Of a stretch of DNA of 54,449 nucleotides, positions 16,233 through 24,260 are shown one piece after another. The notes under the pieces were generated by a model that did not search any database, was not told the DNA's origin, and worked only from the letters and a program-made list of their open reading frames with translations. This DNA is from a virus: positions 1-54,449 of the IMG/VR virus record IMGVR_UViG_3300046454_001280, one strand, 5' to 3'. How positions within the stretch are numbered: position 1 is the stretch's first letter; each line of letters opens with the position of its first letter. Both the position numbers and the translations under genes were made by a program.

Positions 16233-16664
16233 TTAAACCTTGATGCGACGGCGCGCAGTGAAGGACATCGACTGACGAATCGTCTTATCGCCTTCCTTCT
16301 TGCCGGCGCCTTCGAGCTTCAGAACGACGTGCGTGTACCGGTACCGGGTTTCGCCACCGCCGATCTCCTGAATGGTCTCGGTGATGGTGGCCGGGTTCTG
16401 GTTCACGCCGTTGTAGTAGTCGCTCTCGAACTGCGCCCACCAATCGTCCAGGGTGGAGTCGACGCGCTCAGCCTCGAAGGTGCCGGTCCAGCCTTTCGGG
16501 ATCATCAACTCATCGGTCAGGCCGTTGAGCGGGGTGATTTCCTGGTTGGTTACCTTGGGCTTCGAGTCGAAGTTCATGATCTTCGGGAGCCGGATCGGCC
16601 CCGTCGGGGTGTTGATGTCGATAGCGACATCCTTCCCTGTGTTGTATCCGCCTTGACCGGGCAT
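16233..16664 (-). CDS. Tail tube protein (143 aa)
   Basis: Starts at ATG 16664 with GGAG upstream; an earlier TTG in frame is part of the ribosome site region. Segments such as GWTGTFEAERVDSTLDDWWAQ and TRYRYTHVVLKLEG agree with a beta-rich tube monomer of the Mu gpM type. It directly follows the sheath gene, separated by a terminator, and precedes the chaperones. Confidence 0.85.
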   Translation of the reverse strand: MPGQGGYNTGKDVAIDINTPTGPIRLPKIMNFDSKPKVTNQEITPLNGLTDELMIPKGWTGTFEAERVDSTLDDWWAQFESDYYNGVNQNPATITETIQEIGGGETRYRYTHVVLKLEGAGKKEGDKTIRQSMSFTARRRIKV

Positions 16665-16679
16665 GGCATTCTCCAAATG

Positions 16680-16703
16680 AAAAACCCGGCGCTAGGCCGG
16701 GCT
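16680..16703 (-). terminator. Intrinsic terminator between sheath and tube genes
   Basis: Minus-strand stem CCCGGC / GCCGGG with loop CTAGC and a run of five T. Located between sheath and tube genes; it probably tunes their ratio. Confidence 0.75.
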
Positions 16704-16720
16704 GGGAAGTTGTTCAGCGC

Positions 16721-18277
16721 TTAGGAGCGCGGGGTGGCGGATGTAACGACGGTGACGGACTGGCCGGCTTCCAAATTCACAAGGAAGTAGCGGATCACGG
16801 ACAGGTACTTGACCTGCACGTCGGCCTGCATATAGCCGAGCGCTACGCGGGCATCAGGGTTGTTCGACGCATCGATCTGCACCGAGAACGCCGGCCCACC
16901 GTTGACGTCGCCGATCATCCCTTGCTGAGCCAGGGTCTGCAGGAAGCTCTCCATGGTCGACTTGGTGGTGCGGCGGACATCCGGGGTCTGCAACTGGCCG
17001 ATTACGCCGCCAAACGAGGCCGCGATGGTCAACGAGATGAAGTTCGTCATCCGGGTGTAGTTGTCACCGTTCACCGCCGAGTTACTGGAGCAGTTCAGGC
17101 CGGAACGATGGCCGAAGTAACTGCCGCCAGGGCATGGGTTGGTGATCACGTCCAGGCGCGCTTGGTTGATCGCACCGATCTCGGCAATGCTGTACGGCTG
17201 CTGCGACAGATTGCGCTGGGTCGAAACCGCATTGGTGATCGACTTGTTCAGTGGGCTCTGGTTCGGCGAAAGCGCGGCGATCTTGGCAGCGGCGAAGGTG
17301 GCCGGCGCAATCATGCGCTGCTGGCCGTTAACTTGGTCGTTCCAGTAGACCCAGTCTCCTACCATGACCTTCAGCGCGTAGCCGTCACAGCCGGCAGTGG
17401 TCAGCGCGGTAGCGACAGTGGTGTACGAAGCCCCTGCTGCGCCTTGGGTGACCATGTAGCAACCTTCGGACAAGCCGTAGGTCAGCATGGTCGGCCACTG
17501 GGTGCTGTCGGTCAGGTCTACAAGGTTCGCCACCTGAGCGCCTGTGCCCCGCAGCGCGTACATGCCTTTTCGGGCCGTGCCGATTACACCGTCGACGCCG
17601 ATCAATACCGCGTCGGTGATGGTGGTGTTGCCAGAGGTGCCAGTGGTGAACACGACCGTCTGGGTCAAAGCGACCGGGGCCAGGGTAGTAGCGCCAACTG
17701 TCGCGACGACCAGCTGCGAAGGACCTCGCACTCCCGACTGACCGTTGTTCACGGCGCTGACGATGTTTTGCCAGAGAGCCAGCCCAGAGCCGGTGATGTT
17801 GTCGAACACTTCAGGCGATACGCCTGGGAGCGAAATGGTCAACTTCCAGCTCGAAGCAGCCGAACCTGTAGCCAGCGTGGCGCTTAGCGAGTTGCCGAGC
17901 GTGCCGGTGTAGTACGCGGTCAGCGTGGCGCCCGTGGCGGCCGCAGTGTCCTTCAGCGCGCTGGTAGCAGCGGTATCGGTACCATCAGTGACGCGCACAG
18001 CGCGGATGTTCGAGGCGCCGAGCTGAATCGAGACAGCCAGAGCAGTGCACAGGTCGTACTTGCGCACGGTCTGGGTGCCGAACTTCTGCGATGCATCGCC
18101 GGGCGAGCCGACCAAGGTCGCGCTGTTCACCGGACCCCAATCAGCAACCCCGACGATACCGAGGATGTCGGTCGGGACGCCATTGATGTAGCGCGTTTTT
18201 GGCGGAACGATCTGGATATAGAGATCCGGGGCTTGGAGCGCCGCCGTGTTCAAGCTGCCTGCCGGGTAAATGGGCAT
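16721..18277 (-). CDS. Contractile tail sheath protein (518 aa)
   Basis: 518 residues of the gpFI/Mu gpL-like sheath family: the opening (APDLYIQIVPPKTRYINGVP), the DILGIVGVADWGPVN strand, and a C-terminal domain with FISLTIAASFGGVIGQ and YLSVIRYFLVNLEAGQ. It polymerises around the tube and contracts on infection, so the phage is a myovirus. A strong AGGAGG lies before ATG 18277. Confidence 0.93.
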   Translation of the reverse strand: MPIYPAGSLNTAALQAPDLYIQIVPPKTRYINGVPTDILGIVGVADWGPVNSATLVGSPGDASQKFGTQTVRKYDLCTALAVSIQLGASNIRAVRVTDGTDTAATSALKDTAAATGATLTAYYTGTLGNSLSATLATGSAASSWKLTISLPGVSPEVFDNITGSGLALWQNIVSAVNNGQSGVRGPSQLVVATVGATTLAPVALTQTVVFTTGTSGNTTITDAVLIGVDGVIGTARKGMYALRGTGAQVANLVDLTDSTQWPTMLTYGLSEGCYMVTQGAAGASYTTVATALTTAGCDGYALKVMVGDWVYWNDQVNGQQRMIAPATFAAAKIAALSPNQSPLNKSITNAVSTQRNLSQQPYSIAEIGAINQARLDVITNPCPGGSYFGHRSGLNCSSNSAVNGDNYTRMTNFISLTIAASFGGVIGQLQTPDVRRTTKSTMESFLQTLAQQGMIGDVNGGPAFSVQIDASNNPDARVALGYMQADVQVKYLSVIRYFLVNLEAGQSVTVVTSATPRS

Positions 18278-18292
18278 GGCGTCCTCCTAATG

Positions 18293-18317
18293 AAAAAGCC
18301 GCCTCAGTGGGCGGCTT
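18293..18317 (-). terminator. Intrinsic terminator upstream of sheath gene
   Basis: Minus-strand stem GCCGCC / GGCGGC with loop CACTGA and five T. It stands before the sheath ribosome site and could reduce read-through from the connector genes. Confidence 0.75.
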
Positions 18318-18338
18318 CTTGTGTGTGGGTTTCGCCTG

Positions 18339-18533
18339 TTAGGCGTTGGCGACTTTCAGGACGTTGCCCGCGCACTCGCCGGCCAGAACGGCGGCGACTT
18401 CATCGGCATCGGTGATCACTTGGCCGACTTGGTAGTCAGCAAAGGCGAACTTGACGGTCAGCTTGAAGGGTGATGTAGCTTTAGCCTTCGAGGCCGGCGC
18501 GGTCACGGGGCTATCTGGGGTATCGGAGTCCAT
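18339..18533 (-). CDS. Small phage protein preceding sheath (64 aa)
   Basis: Start at ATG 18533 with GAGG upstream. N-terminal third is Pro/Ala/Lys-rich and probably disordered; the rest (FKLTVKFAFADYQVGQVITDADEV) looks like a small folded domain. Mu-like phages also place a small protein just before the sheath, but no family is recognised here. Confidence 0.6.
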   Translation of the reverse strand: MDSDTPDSPVTAPASKAKATSPFKLTVKFAFADYQVGQVITDADEVAAVLAGECAGNVLKVANA

Positions 18534-18541
18534 GTCGGGCC

Positions 18542-19363
18542 TCAAGGGTTGAGCGTTTCAATGGGTTGCCCGGATTGGGCGTTGACGATGTTCAGCACCG
18601 GGGCGATAACCTCGGTGGCTTGCTGTGTTTGGGTGGTTGCGTAGTCGATCAGATAGAACAAATCGATCCGGTATAAGCCGGCCTTTTGGAGCTGGTCAGT
18701 CATCAGCGAGCCGGCGGATCGGATGATTCCGAATGAACCGTCGGTGAAGTTGATGCTGTTGCCATCGGACAGCGCCGAATCGATCGGACTGGCGACGGCA
18801 TCACGCGCAGCAGGCGTCGGCGCCCATACGATGATCTGCACCGATTGCTCCTGACGCTTTGTCTCCTTGTAGGCCAAGCCGAAACCACCAACCCGCGAAA
18901 AGACGCTGTGAGCGCCCGTGAGCGTGATTACCGGACCGGAGCTGGAAGCGCCAGGGATCATTGAGGACAGCGCAGTGGCAGCACTCGTCAGCGTGTCGGT
19001 GAGCTGCATGGCATAAACGTAGCTGACGCCATTCAGGTTGATCATCAGGTTTTGCAGGCTGACGGTCCCGGATAGCGTTACGACCGATCCAGCCACCGTC
19101 ATGACAACGGTGTGGGTCGGGGTCGTCAGTGGCGTCCATTCTCTGCCGATGTAGCGCGTGGTCTTTCTATCCTTCCCTGCCGCATAGACGCTGATGTGCG
19201 CGGCGCCAGAAGCCAAATCAGTCTCAAGCACGTTCGGCACTGGCCAGCCCGGATACACCCGGAGTGGAATGCCGGCCGCGCTGGGTTGTCCGGTTCCGTT
19301 CGGATAGGCGATCGCTGCTATCTGCGCCGCGACCTGTTTCAGTACGTCGGTCAGACTCGCCAT
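18542..19363 (-). CDS. Putative neck / tail terminator protein (273 aa)
   Basis: 273 residues, between connector and sheath genes. A helical N-terminal segment (LTDVLKQVAAQIAAIAYPNG) is followed by beta-rich sequence, and the C-terminal half contains SVQIIVWAPTPAARDAVASPID, which resembles tail-terminator or completion proteins by layout. Assignment is from order and general pattern. A central region (residues ~80-140) may be an inserted Ig-like or decorative domain. Confidence 0.6.
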   Translation of the reverse strand: MASLTDVLKQVAAQIAAIAYPNGTGQPSAAGIPLRVYPGWPVPNVLETDLASGAAHISVYAAGKDRKTTRYIGREWTPLTTPTHTVVMTVAGSVVTLSGTVSLQNLMINLNGVSYVYAMQLTDTLTSAATALSSMIPGASSSGPVITLTGAHSVFSRVGGFGLAYKETKRQEQSVQIIVWAPTPAARDAVASPIDSALSDGNSINFTDGSFGIIRSAGSLMTDQLQKAGLYRIDLFYLIDYATTQTQQATEVIAPVLNIVNAQSGQPIETLNP

Positions 19364-19364
19364 A

Positions 19365-20003
19365 TCACACCTGTACCTGCATTGCCGTGCATCTCCACCC
19401 CATGTCCGTCAGCTCAGCACTCGAGATCACGTACTTGCGGCCCAATTCGTCGCGGATGATGTCGCTGGTGCGCAGCACGATCCCCGGCCAAGCCGGCATG
19501 AGGATTGCCCACCAAGGGGTCCGGACATCGCCCGGAAGATTCGCCGGGTTCGCCTCGCCTTTCGTGCCCTGCAAGATGCTGGCAGGCCATCCCTGCATCA
19601 GCGGCGCCTCACTGGCTGGTGTGTCGGCTGCCCAGCCACCCAGGCCAACGCCAGGATCCATTCCCACACGCAACACCGAGACAACCCGGTTCGTCTGCAC
19701 GCAGTAGATCGGCAGCGTGTCCTGCATCGCAGCGACAAAGAACGTGCCCTGATGCCCAACCAGAAAGTCGCCCGGCTGGAACGTGCGCGCGTCGAACAGG
19801 CCCAGCCAAGTGGCTTGGCCGTACTTGTTCGGCGCCGAGTAGTTGAAATTCGTGGTGAACGACGCAGGCAGCGTCTGCAATGCGGTTGACATCAGCGGGT
19901 TACTGGCGCTCGTAGCGCGGAATTGCTGGTAGTCAAAACCGATTCGCTTAGCTGCTTTGCCATAACCGATGTAGATCTTGTCGCGGAGCTTGAAACCGTC
20001 CAT
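19365..20003 (-). CDS. Phage head-tail connector region protein (212 aa)
   Basis: 212 residues starting MDGFKLRDKIYIGYGKAAKRIG. Segments such as TFFVAAMQDTLPIYCVQTNRVVSVLR suggest a beta-rich protein. It lies between the adaptor-like gene and the terminator-like gene with single-base gaps, so it probably acts in neck or head-tail joining. No precise family recognised. Confidence 0.6.
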   Translation of the reverse strand: MDGFKLRDKIYIGYGKAAKRIGFDYQQFRATSASNPLMSTALQTLPASFTTNFNYSAPNKYGQATWLGLFDARTFQPGDFLVGHQGTFFVAAMQDTLPIYCVQTNRVVSVLRVGMDPGVGLGGWAADTPASEAPLMQGWPASILQGTKGEANPANLPGDVRTPWWAILMPAWPGIVLRTSDIIRDELGRKYVISSAELTDMGWRCTAMQVQV

Positions 20004-20004
20004 A

Positions 20005-20397
20005 TCAACCCCTTACGAGGCCGATATTGCCGTCGCCGAGTGATGGGCCAGGGGGAACGCCCAAGAATCCGCACAGCTCGCGCCGCCATATGCGGTAAAG
20101 GCTCATGCGGTCGCGCACTTCGTCCTTGTTGTGCACCCAAACAGCCGCCTGCGCGGTGTCAAGGTTGTCCGTTGCCGACAGAACATCTGTCTCCAGGCCG
20201 GCGAGCTTGGTCAGGAATGAAGTCATGGTGACTTCTTCCTCTGGACGCAGGCTGCCAAGGCGATGATTCAGCGTCTGCCAAATCATCGGGGCAACCCAGC
20301 CCCAAGCGGTATCGCGGCGGTCGTCGAGCGTCACGTCGCCCTGCATCGGGTAACCGGCGTAGCGACGGGCGTCCGACTTTTGCTGATCAGTAAGCAT
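20005..20397 (-). CDS. Head-tail adaptor-like protein (130 aa)
   Basis: 130 residues, mainly helical (MLTDQQKSDARRYAGYPM, then MTSFLTKLAGLETDVLSATDNL, then VRDRMSLYRIWRRELCGFLG). Helical proteins of this size directly after the coat gene region are normally connector or adaptor subunits binding the portal. Family placement is by context. Confidence 0.6.
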   Translation of the reverse strand: MLTDQQKSDARRYAGYPMQGDVTLDDRRDTAWGWVAPMIWQTLNHRLGSLRPEEEVTMTSFLTKLAGLETDVLSATDNLDTAQAAVWVHNKDEVRDRMSLYRIWRRELCGFLGVPPGPSLGDGNIGLVRG

Positions 20398-20425
20398 GTT
20401 CGGCCCCTGCTACGCTGATTGATGG

Positions 20426-20767
20426 TTACTGGGCTGCGTCGAGCAGTGCTTGCAACGCGGCTTGGTCGGCGCTTTCTTCAAAAGCAATGCCTTTTTCGGT
20501 CAGCTTGGCCTTGAGTTCTTCTACTGCAGCCGAGGCTACATGCCCGTCAAGCAACTCCTGCAATGAATCACGGGAAGCGTTGCCCTTGAAGTCGATGTTG
20601 AGCTCGGTCAGCTTGGCCTTGAGTTCGGCGGCGGTCAGCTTGGCGTTGCCATCACCACCGGACGATTCGCCCAGCAGCGTGTGGAAATCTGGATTGAAAT
20701 CAGATTCTTCGATCAGCACGAAATCGCCCTGATCTTCACCCCACGGCTTTACTTGAATGGTGCCCAT
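20426..20767 (-). CDS. Phage protein with two HeH/SAP-like repeats (113 aa)
   Basis: ATG 20767 with GGAG before it. The protein has two similar helix-extended-loop-helix units: LTAAELKAKLTELNIDFKGN and, later, VEELKAKLTEKGIAFEESA, each ending in a short LQELL/LQALL helix. HeH/LEM-type units bind nucleic acid in some phage proteins. It directly follows the major coat gene, so a decoration or head-completion role is plausible. Confidence 0.65.
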   Translation of the reverse strand: MGTIQVKPWGEDQGDFVLIEESDFNPDFHTLLGESSGGDGNAKLTAAELKAKLTELNIDFKGNASRDSLQELLDGHVASAAVEELKAKLTEKGIAFEESADQAALQALLDAAQ

Positions 20768-20818
20768 TTGTTTCTCCACGGCTTGTAGTGCCCGGAGCCT
20801 AAGCCCCGGGCTCAGTCA

Positions 20819-21973
20819 TTACGCCAACAGCAGCGCGGTGTGTTCCGACTTGACCATCGCGACACCCCAGGCCAGCGCGATTTCGTACTGGATCTGGCGG
20901 TATTGCTTGTACAGCGAGATCTCGAACGAGAGGCCGCTGACAGGGTCAGTGATGATCATGCGGTCGGACGCGCTGTCGCCGCCTTCTGGCAGAGCCGGTG
21001 CGCGGGTGGCAACAGCCAGAGCCGAGCGAGCGAACGCCATGTTGCGGGTGGTGGCGGCGATAACGGTGATCGCGGTTGCGGCTGCCGGGATGGCCTTGCG
21101 CAGGCCAGGAGCCGCCAAGGTGATGGTGCCGCCGTTGGACACATCCGAGTCACCAGAAGCCACCACGTACTTGTTGGTGTCGCCGGCAAAGGTGATCACG
21201 TCGCCGGCCAGAATGGTGCCAGTGCCAGCCACTGCCAGAGTGATCACGGTTGCGCCAACAGCATAGCCAGCGGCGTTGGTGGTCGATGCAGCACCAGTGC
21301 CAGCCAGAACGGTCTTAACCTGTGCGGATTCGCGGATCGCAAAGCCGTGCACATCGAGCAGCACGCCACGACGCAACATGCTGGTATCGGCAGCCTCGTT
21401 CGCCTTGGTCAGTTGGCCAAGGGTGCGCATGCTTGCGCCGGCAGTGGTGTCCAACACCATCTGCAGATCGCTCATCGGCGCGCCGTTGTCCGACAGGATT
21501 TTGCGCATCTGCGCAGCTTCTGCCAGGTTAGTAGCGAACGGGACAGTGCCAGGGGTGCCATAGGCGCGGGACGACTTCAGGCACAGGTTGGCGATGTCGG
21601 ATTCGACCTCGTTCACCAATGCGCGCATGCCTTGGGCGAGCTGGTCGCGCAGGATGACGTTGTACGAGGCGCCGTTGTTGTCCAGGCCGCGTTTCTCTTC
21701 ACCATTCCAACGCACCGGCACACGGCGGGCTTTGGTGATGGTCATCGACACGGAGCCGATGGTTTGGTCGCCGTCGTTCGGCGGGGTCACTGCCGGAGTG
21801 ATATCGGTCGCGGTTGCGGCCGGCGCCACTGGCGAGGTGACGGTTTGACCAACCGCAGCGCGGTCGTAGGTCATGTCAGACGACACGGCAGGGATAAAGC
21901 CCACCAATTCGCGCGAAACGACGTCCAGCGCGTTGTAGATGGTGGTTGTCAGGCCGGTGAGAGTGTTGCTCAT
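20819..21973 (-). CDS. Major capsid protein, P22 coat-like (384 aa)
   Basis: 384 residues with P22 gp5-like features: N-terminal YNALDVVSRELVGFIPAV, middle MTITKARRVPVRWNGEEK and a beta-rich insert around residues 225-300 rich in Gly/Thr, corresponding to the I-domain region. P22 coat is about 430 residues. It follows the scaffold gene and precedes connector genes. Coat of this type is normally seen in short-tailed phages, so its pairing with a contractile tail points to module exchange. Confidence 0.88.
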   Translation of the reverse strand: MSNTLTGLTTTIYNALDVVSRELVGFIPAVSSDMTYDRAAVGQTVTSPVAPAATATDITPAVTPPNDGDQTIGSVSMTITKARRVPVRWNGEEKRGLDNNGASYNVILRDQLAQGMRALVNEVESDIANLCLKSSRAYGTPGTVPFATNLAEAAQMRKILSDNGAPMSDLQMVLDTTAGASMRTLGQLTKANEAADTSMLRRGVLLDVHGFAIRESAQVKTVLAGTGAASTTNAAGYAVGATVITLAVAGTGTILAGDVITFAGDTNKYVVASGDSDVSNGGTITLAAPGLRKAIPAAATAITVIAATTRNMAFARSALAVATRAPALPEGGDSASDRMIITDPVSGLSFEISLYKQYRQIQYEIALAWGVAMVKSEHTALLLA

Positions 21974-21988
21974 GGATTACTCCTGGGA

Positions 21989-22747
21989 TCAGTCGGTAAC
22001 TTCACCGCCCGCAGACACGTGCGCATGCTTGCCCTGTGGGTCAAGTGCGTCGAACTGAGAGCGTGAGAGGGATTTCTTGCCATTACCGCCATTCCCACCG
22101 TTGTTCGAGGCGCCAGAGCCAGAAGCTCCAGAGCCTTTCAAGATGTGATCGCGGTGCGGGTATTGCTCAACAAGGGTTTCAACTGCTTCGTCGAAGTCAG
22201 CGATTTCGCCCGGACGGGTGCGGCTGTAGATTTTCTGGCCGTGTTGGTCGTAGGCGATGGTCTTGCCGTCCTCGACTTTGAAGGCGGCGCCGAATTTGGA
22301 CTGGACCAGGTCGGCAGGGATTGCCAGCTTTTCTGCGATGTACTTGGAGCGGCTGAATGCCCCGCCGATCTTTTCTTCGTAGAGCTGCTTTTCGAAGGTC
22401 TGCGCTTTGGTGGACAGCTCATCAATCTGGCCTTGGTAGGCCTTGCTGATTTCGTTGCGCACCACGTCGATCTCACCGGCATCCACCAGCTTTTTTTGAT
22501 CGAGCTTCGACACGAGCTCCAGGGCTTTCTTGGCGGCGGCGCCGTCCGTGATCCCGTCGAACGCTTTCAAGGCCGTTTCAGCAGCCTCTTTGCCTTCGCG
22601 ATGGGTCTTGGCTTCAGCGTTCAGCCGGGTAATCGTGTTCACGGTGCCGGGAGCGTCAAAAGCGACCTCTTTGCCATCGTCGTACACGTACACAGGCTTG
22701 CCGTCTTGAAGAACCGCGTGCCCTTGATCATCCAATTTCAGGTTCAT
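21989..22747 (-). CDS. Putative scaffold protein (252 aa)
   Basis: Start ATG 22747 (GGAGATGCATCA ribosome region). N-terminal small domain, then a long charged helical region (about residues 45-130, rich in E, K, A) with coiled-coil character, then a glycine/serine/asparagine linker and a basic C-terminal tail (KKSLSRSQFDAL). This layout and its position before the coat gene suit a capsid scaffold that binds coat through its C-terminus. Confidence 0.75.
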   Translation of the reverse strand: MNLKLDDQGHAVLQDGKPVYVYDDGKEVAFDAPGTVNTITRLNAEAKTHREGKEAAETALKAFDGITDGAAAKKALELVSKLDQKKLVDAGEIDVVRNEISKAYQGQIDELSTKAQTFEKQLYEEKIGGAFSRSKYIAEKLAIPADLVQSKFGAAFKVEDGKTIAYDQHGQKIYSRTRPGEIADFDEAVETLVEQYPHRDHILKGSGASGSGASNNGGNGGNGKKSLSRSQFDALDPQGKHAHVSAGGEVTD

Positions 22748-22825
22748 TGATGCATCTCCGGGCATCCGCCCATTTGTTGAGCCATCCGGCCCGGCGCGGC
22801 GCTATCCATCCGGAATCGCGCCCAT

Positions 22826-22852
22826 AAAAAAGCCCCGGCGGATGCCAGGGCT
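22826..22852 (-). terminator. Intrinsic terminator between portal and scaffold
   Basis: Minus-strand stem GCCCTGGC / GCCGGGGC, one mismatch pair, loop ATCC, followed by six T. It separates portal from scaffold/coat genes. Confidence 0.75.
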
Positions 22853-22867
22853 GTATTCGGTGTTCGT

Positions 22868-24256
22868 TTACTGCTGCGTAGTAGCGGGCGGCGGTGCCTT
22901 AGCAGGTTGCGCGTCCACTTTGGCCTTTTCCTCATCCCAGTCGATCTCATCGCTGAGCAAGCCACGGCGCTGCACCTCCTCAAAAAGGGTTTGGTCGGAA
23001 AGAATCAGAGCCTTGTTGAGGCTGAGCAGGAACGGCATGGTCGTTTCAGGGCTGAAATCGATGTCGAAGTTGCCCTTCACCTTGACGTGTCCGCCATCCG
23101 GCAGCTTCATCCACATGGCGAAGTACTGAAGCACCTGGTCAAGCGCGTCTTCGAGTTGCCCTGCCATTGTCTGGAGGGGACTCATCTCCTGAGCCGCTTC
23201 TTCCTCGGACTGCGAAGCCGTTTTTACGGTCTGCTTCTCCTTCTGGAGCAGCTTGGCACCGGCGAGACGCATGTCCTCAACTAGGTCCAGCAGTGACTGT
23301 CGCCCTGCCTCGATCGCCTTGCCGGTGTGCTCCACCCACTTCATGTCGCAGCCTTTCGGCAGGCGAGTAGCTGAGCCGGCGCCGACAGTGATGTTTTCGC
23401 CCTCATCGAGGCCGATCACCGCAAGCATCGGCACTCGCGCGATGTGCATGATGTTGTCTTGGTCGCTCTGGGACTGCCAGTGCTTGACGTTCATGTTCGC
23501 CAACTCAAGGAGCGGCGGTGTCGCGGTGAGGAAGCCGGTGCGCTTGGTGTAGAAGGTGGCAAGCGGGATAACTTTCAGACTGGTTCGGCCCTCGTCGTGC
23601 TTCTGCCAAGTTTTCTGACCTTTGCCATCGTCGACTTCGCGGAAGGTTGCCCATCCGCCCGGCACCAGAACGCGGATCTGATCCACGGTCTTCATCCCGA
23701 ACGCACCGTCTTCAACCTCAACGCACTCCATGTACCGGAACTGCGTCAGAACCTGTTCGCCAGCATTGTTCGCTGATCGCCAGCCGAGCACTTGGCCGGG
23801 CTTGATGATCACCGCGTATGGACGCACACCGGCTGACTTCTCCTCGGCCTTGGTTTTGATGCCTTCGGCCTTCGGGTGATCAACCAGCACATGGAACAGA
23901 CCGTGTGACAGGCCGCCACTGAACAGCGACTGAGCCCAGACCTGCAGGTTGTTGCCCTGAAGGTCGAAGTCTTCGGCCATCTCCTTGATTTGATCAGGCA
24001 CGTCGTCGGTCAGCGTGATCGGATCGGCAAACACCCGCCCTGTCATGTTCTGGACTGTCTCACTCAGCGCGGGAAGCAGTGTCGAAGTCTTCAGGCGGGC
24101 CTGATAAGCGTCGCCCTCCTCTTTCGGCCACTGCGGCAAGAACTTTGTTCCTGCCTTGCGCATGGCCCTCGTTCCACCCATGAGAGCGTCGATGATGGCC
24201 CAGTCCAGCCGCATCTCGTCAACGACGGGTAGCGTTTTGCTCGGATCATCGGACAT
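22868..24256 (-). CDS. Portal protein, DUF4055 family (462 aa)
   Basis: 462 residues of the DUF4055 type, found in the portal position of many prophages: opening with MRLDWAIIDALMGGTRAMRKAG and FLPQWPKEEGDAYQARL, and containing a LLELANMNVKHWQSQSDQDN helix. The portal is the dodecameric ring through which DNA is packaged. The C-terminal end is proline- and alanine-rich. Adjacent terminase supports the role. Confidence 0.85.
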   Translation of the reverse strand: MSDDPSKTLPVVDEMRLDWAIIDALMGGTRAMRKAGTKFLPQWPKEEGDAYQARLKTSTLLPALSETVQNMTGRVFADPITLTDDVPDQIKEMAEDFDLQGNNLQVWAQSLFSGGLSHGLFHVLVDHPKAEGIKTKAEEKSAGVRPYAVIIKPGQVLGWRSANNAGEQVLTQFRYMECVEVEDGAFGMKTVDQIRVLVPGGWATFREVDDGKGQKTWQKHDEGRTSLKVIPLATFYTKRTGFLTATPPLLELANMNVKHWQSQSDQDNIMHIARVPMLAVIGLDEGENITVGAGSATRLPKGCDMKWVEHTGKAIEAGRQSLLDLVEDMRLAGAKLLQKEKQTVKTASQSEEEAAQEMSPLQTMAGQLEDALDQVLQYFAMWMKLPDGGHVKVKGNFDIDFSPETTMPFLLSLNKALILSDQTLFEEVQRRGLLSDEIDWDEEKAKVDAQPAKAPPPATTQQ

Positions 24257-24260
24257 AGGT

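Noticed and set aside
20768-20818. GCCCGG / CCGGGC hairpin between coat gene and HeH-repeat gene as terminator
   Set aside because: Complementarity exists but no T run follows on the transcribed strand, so an intrinsic terminator is not supported.
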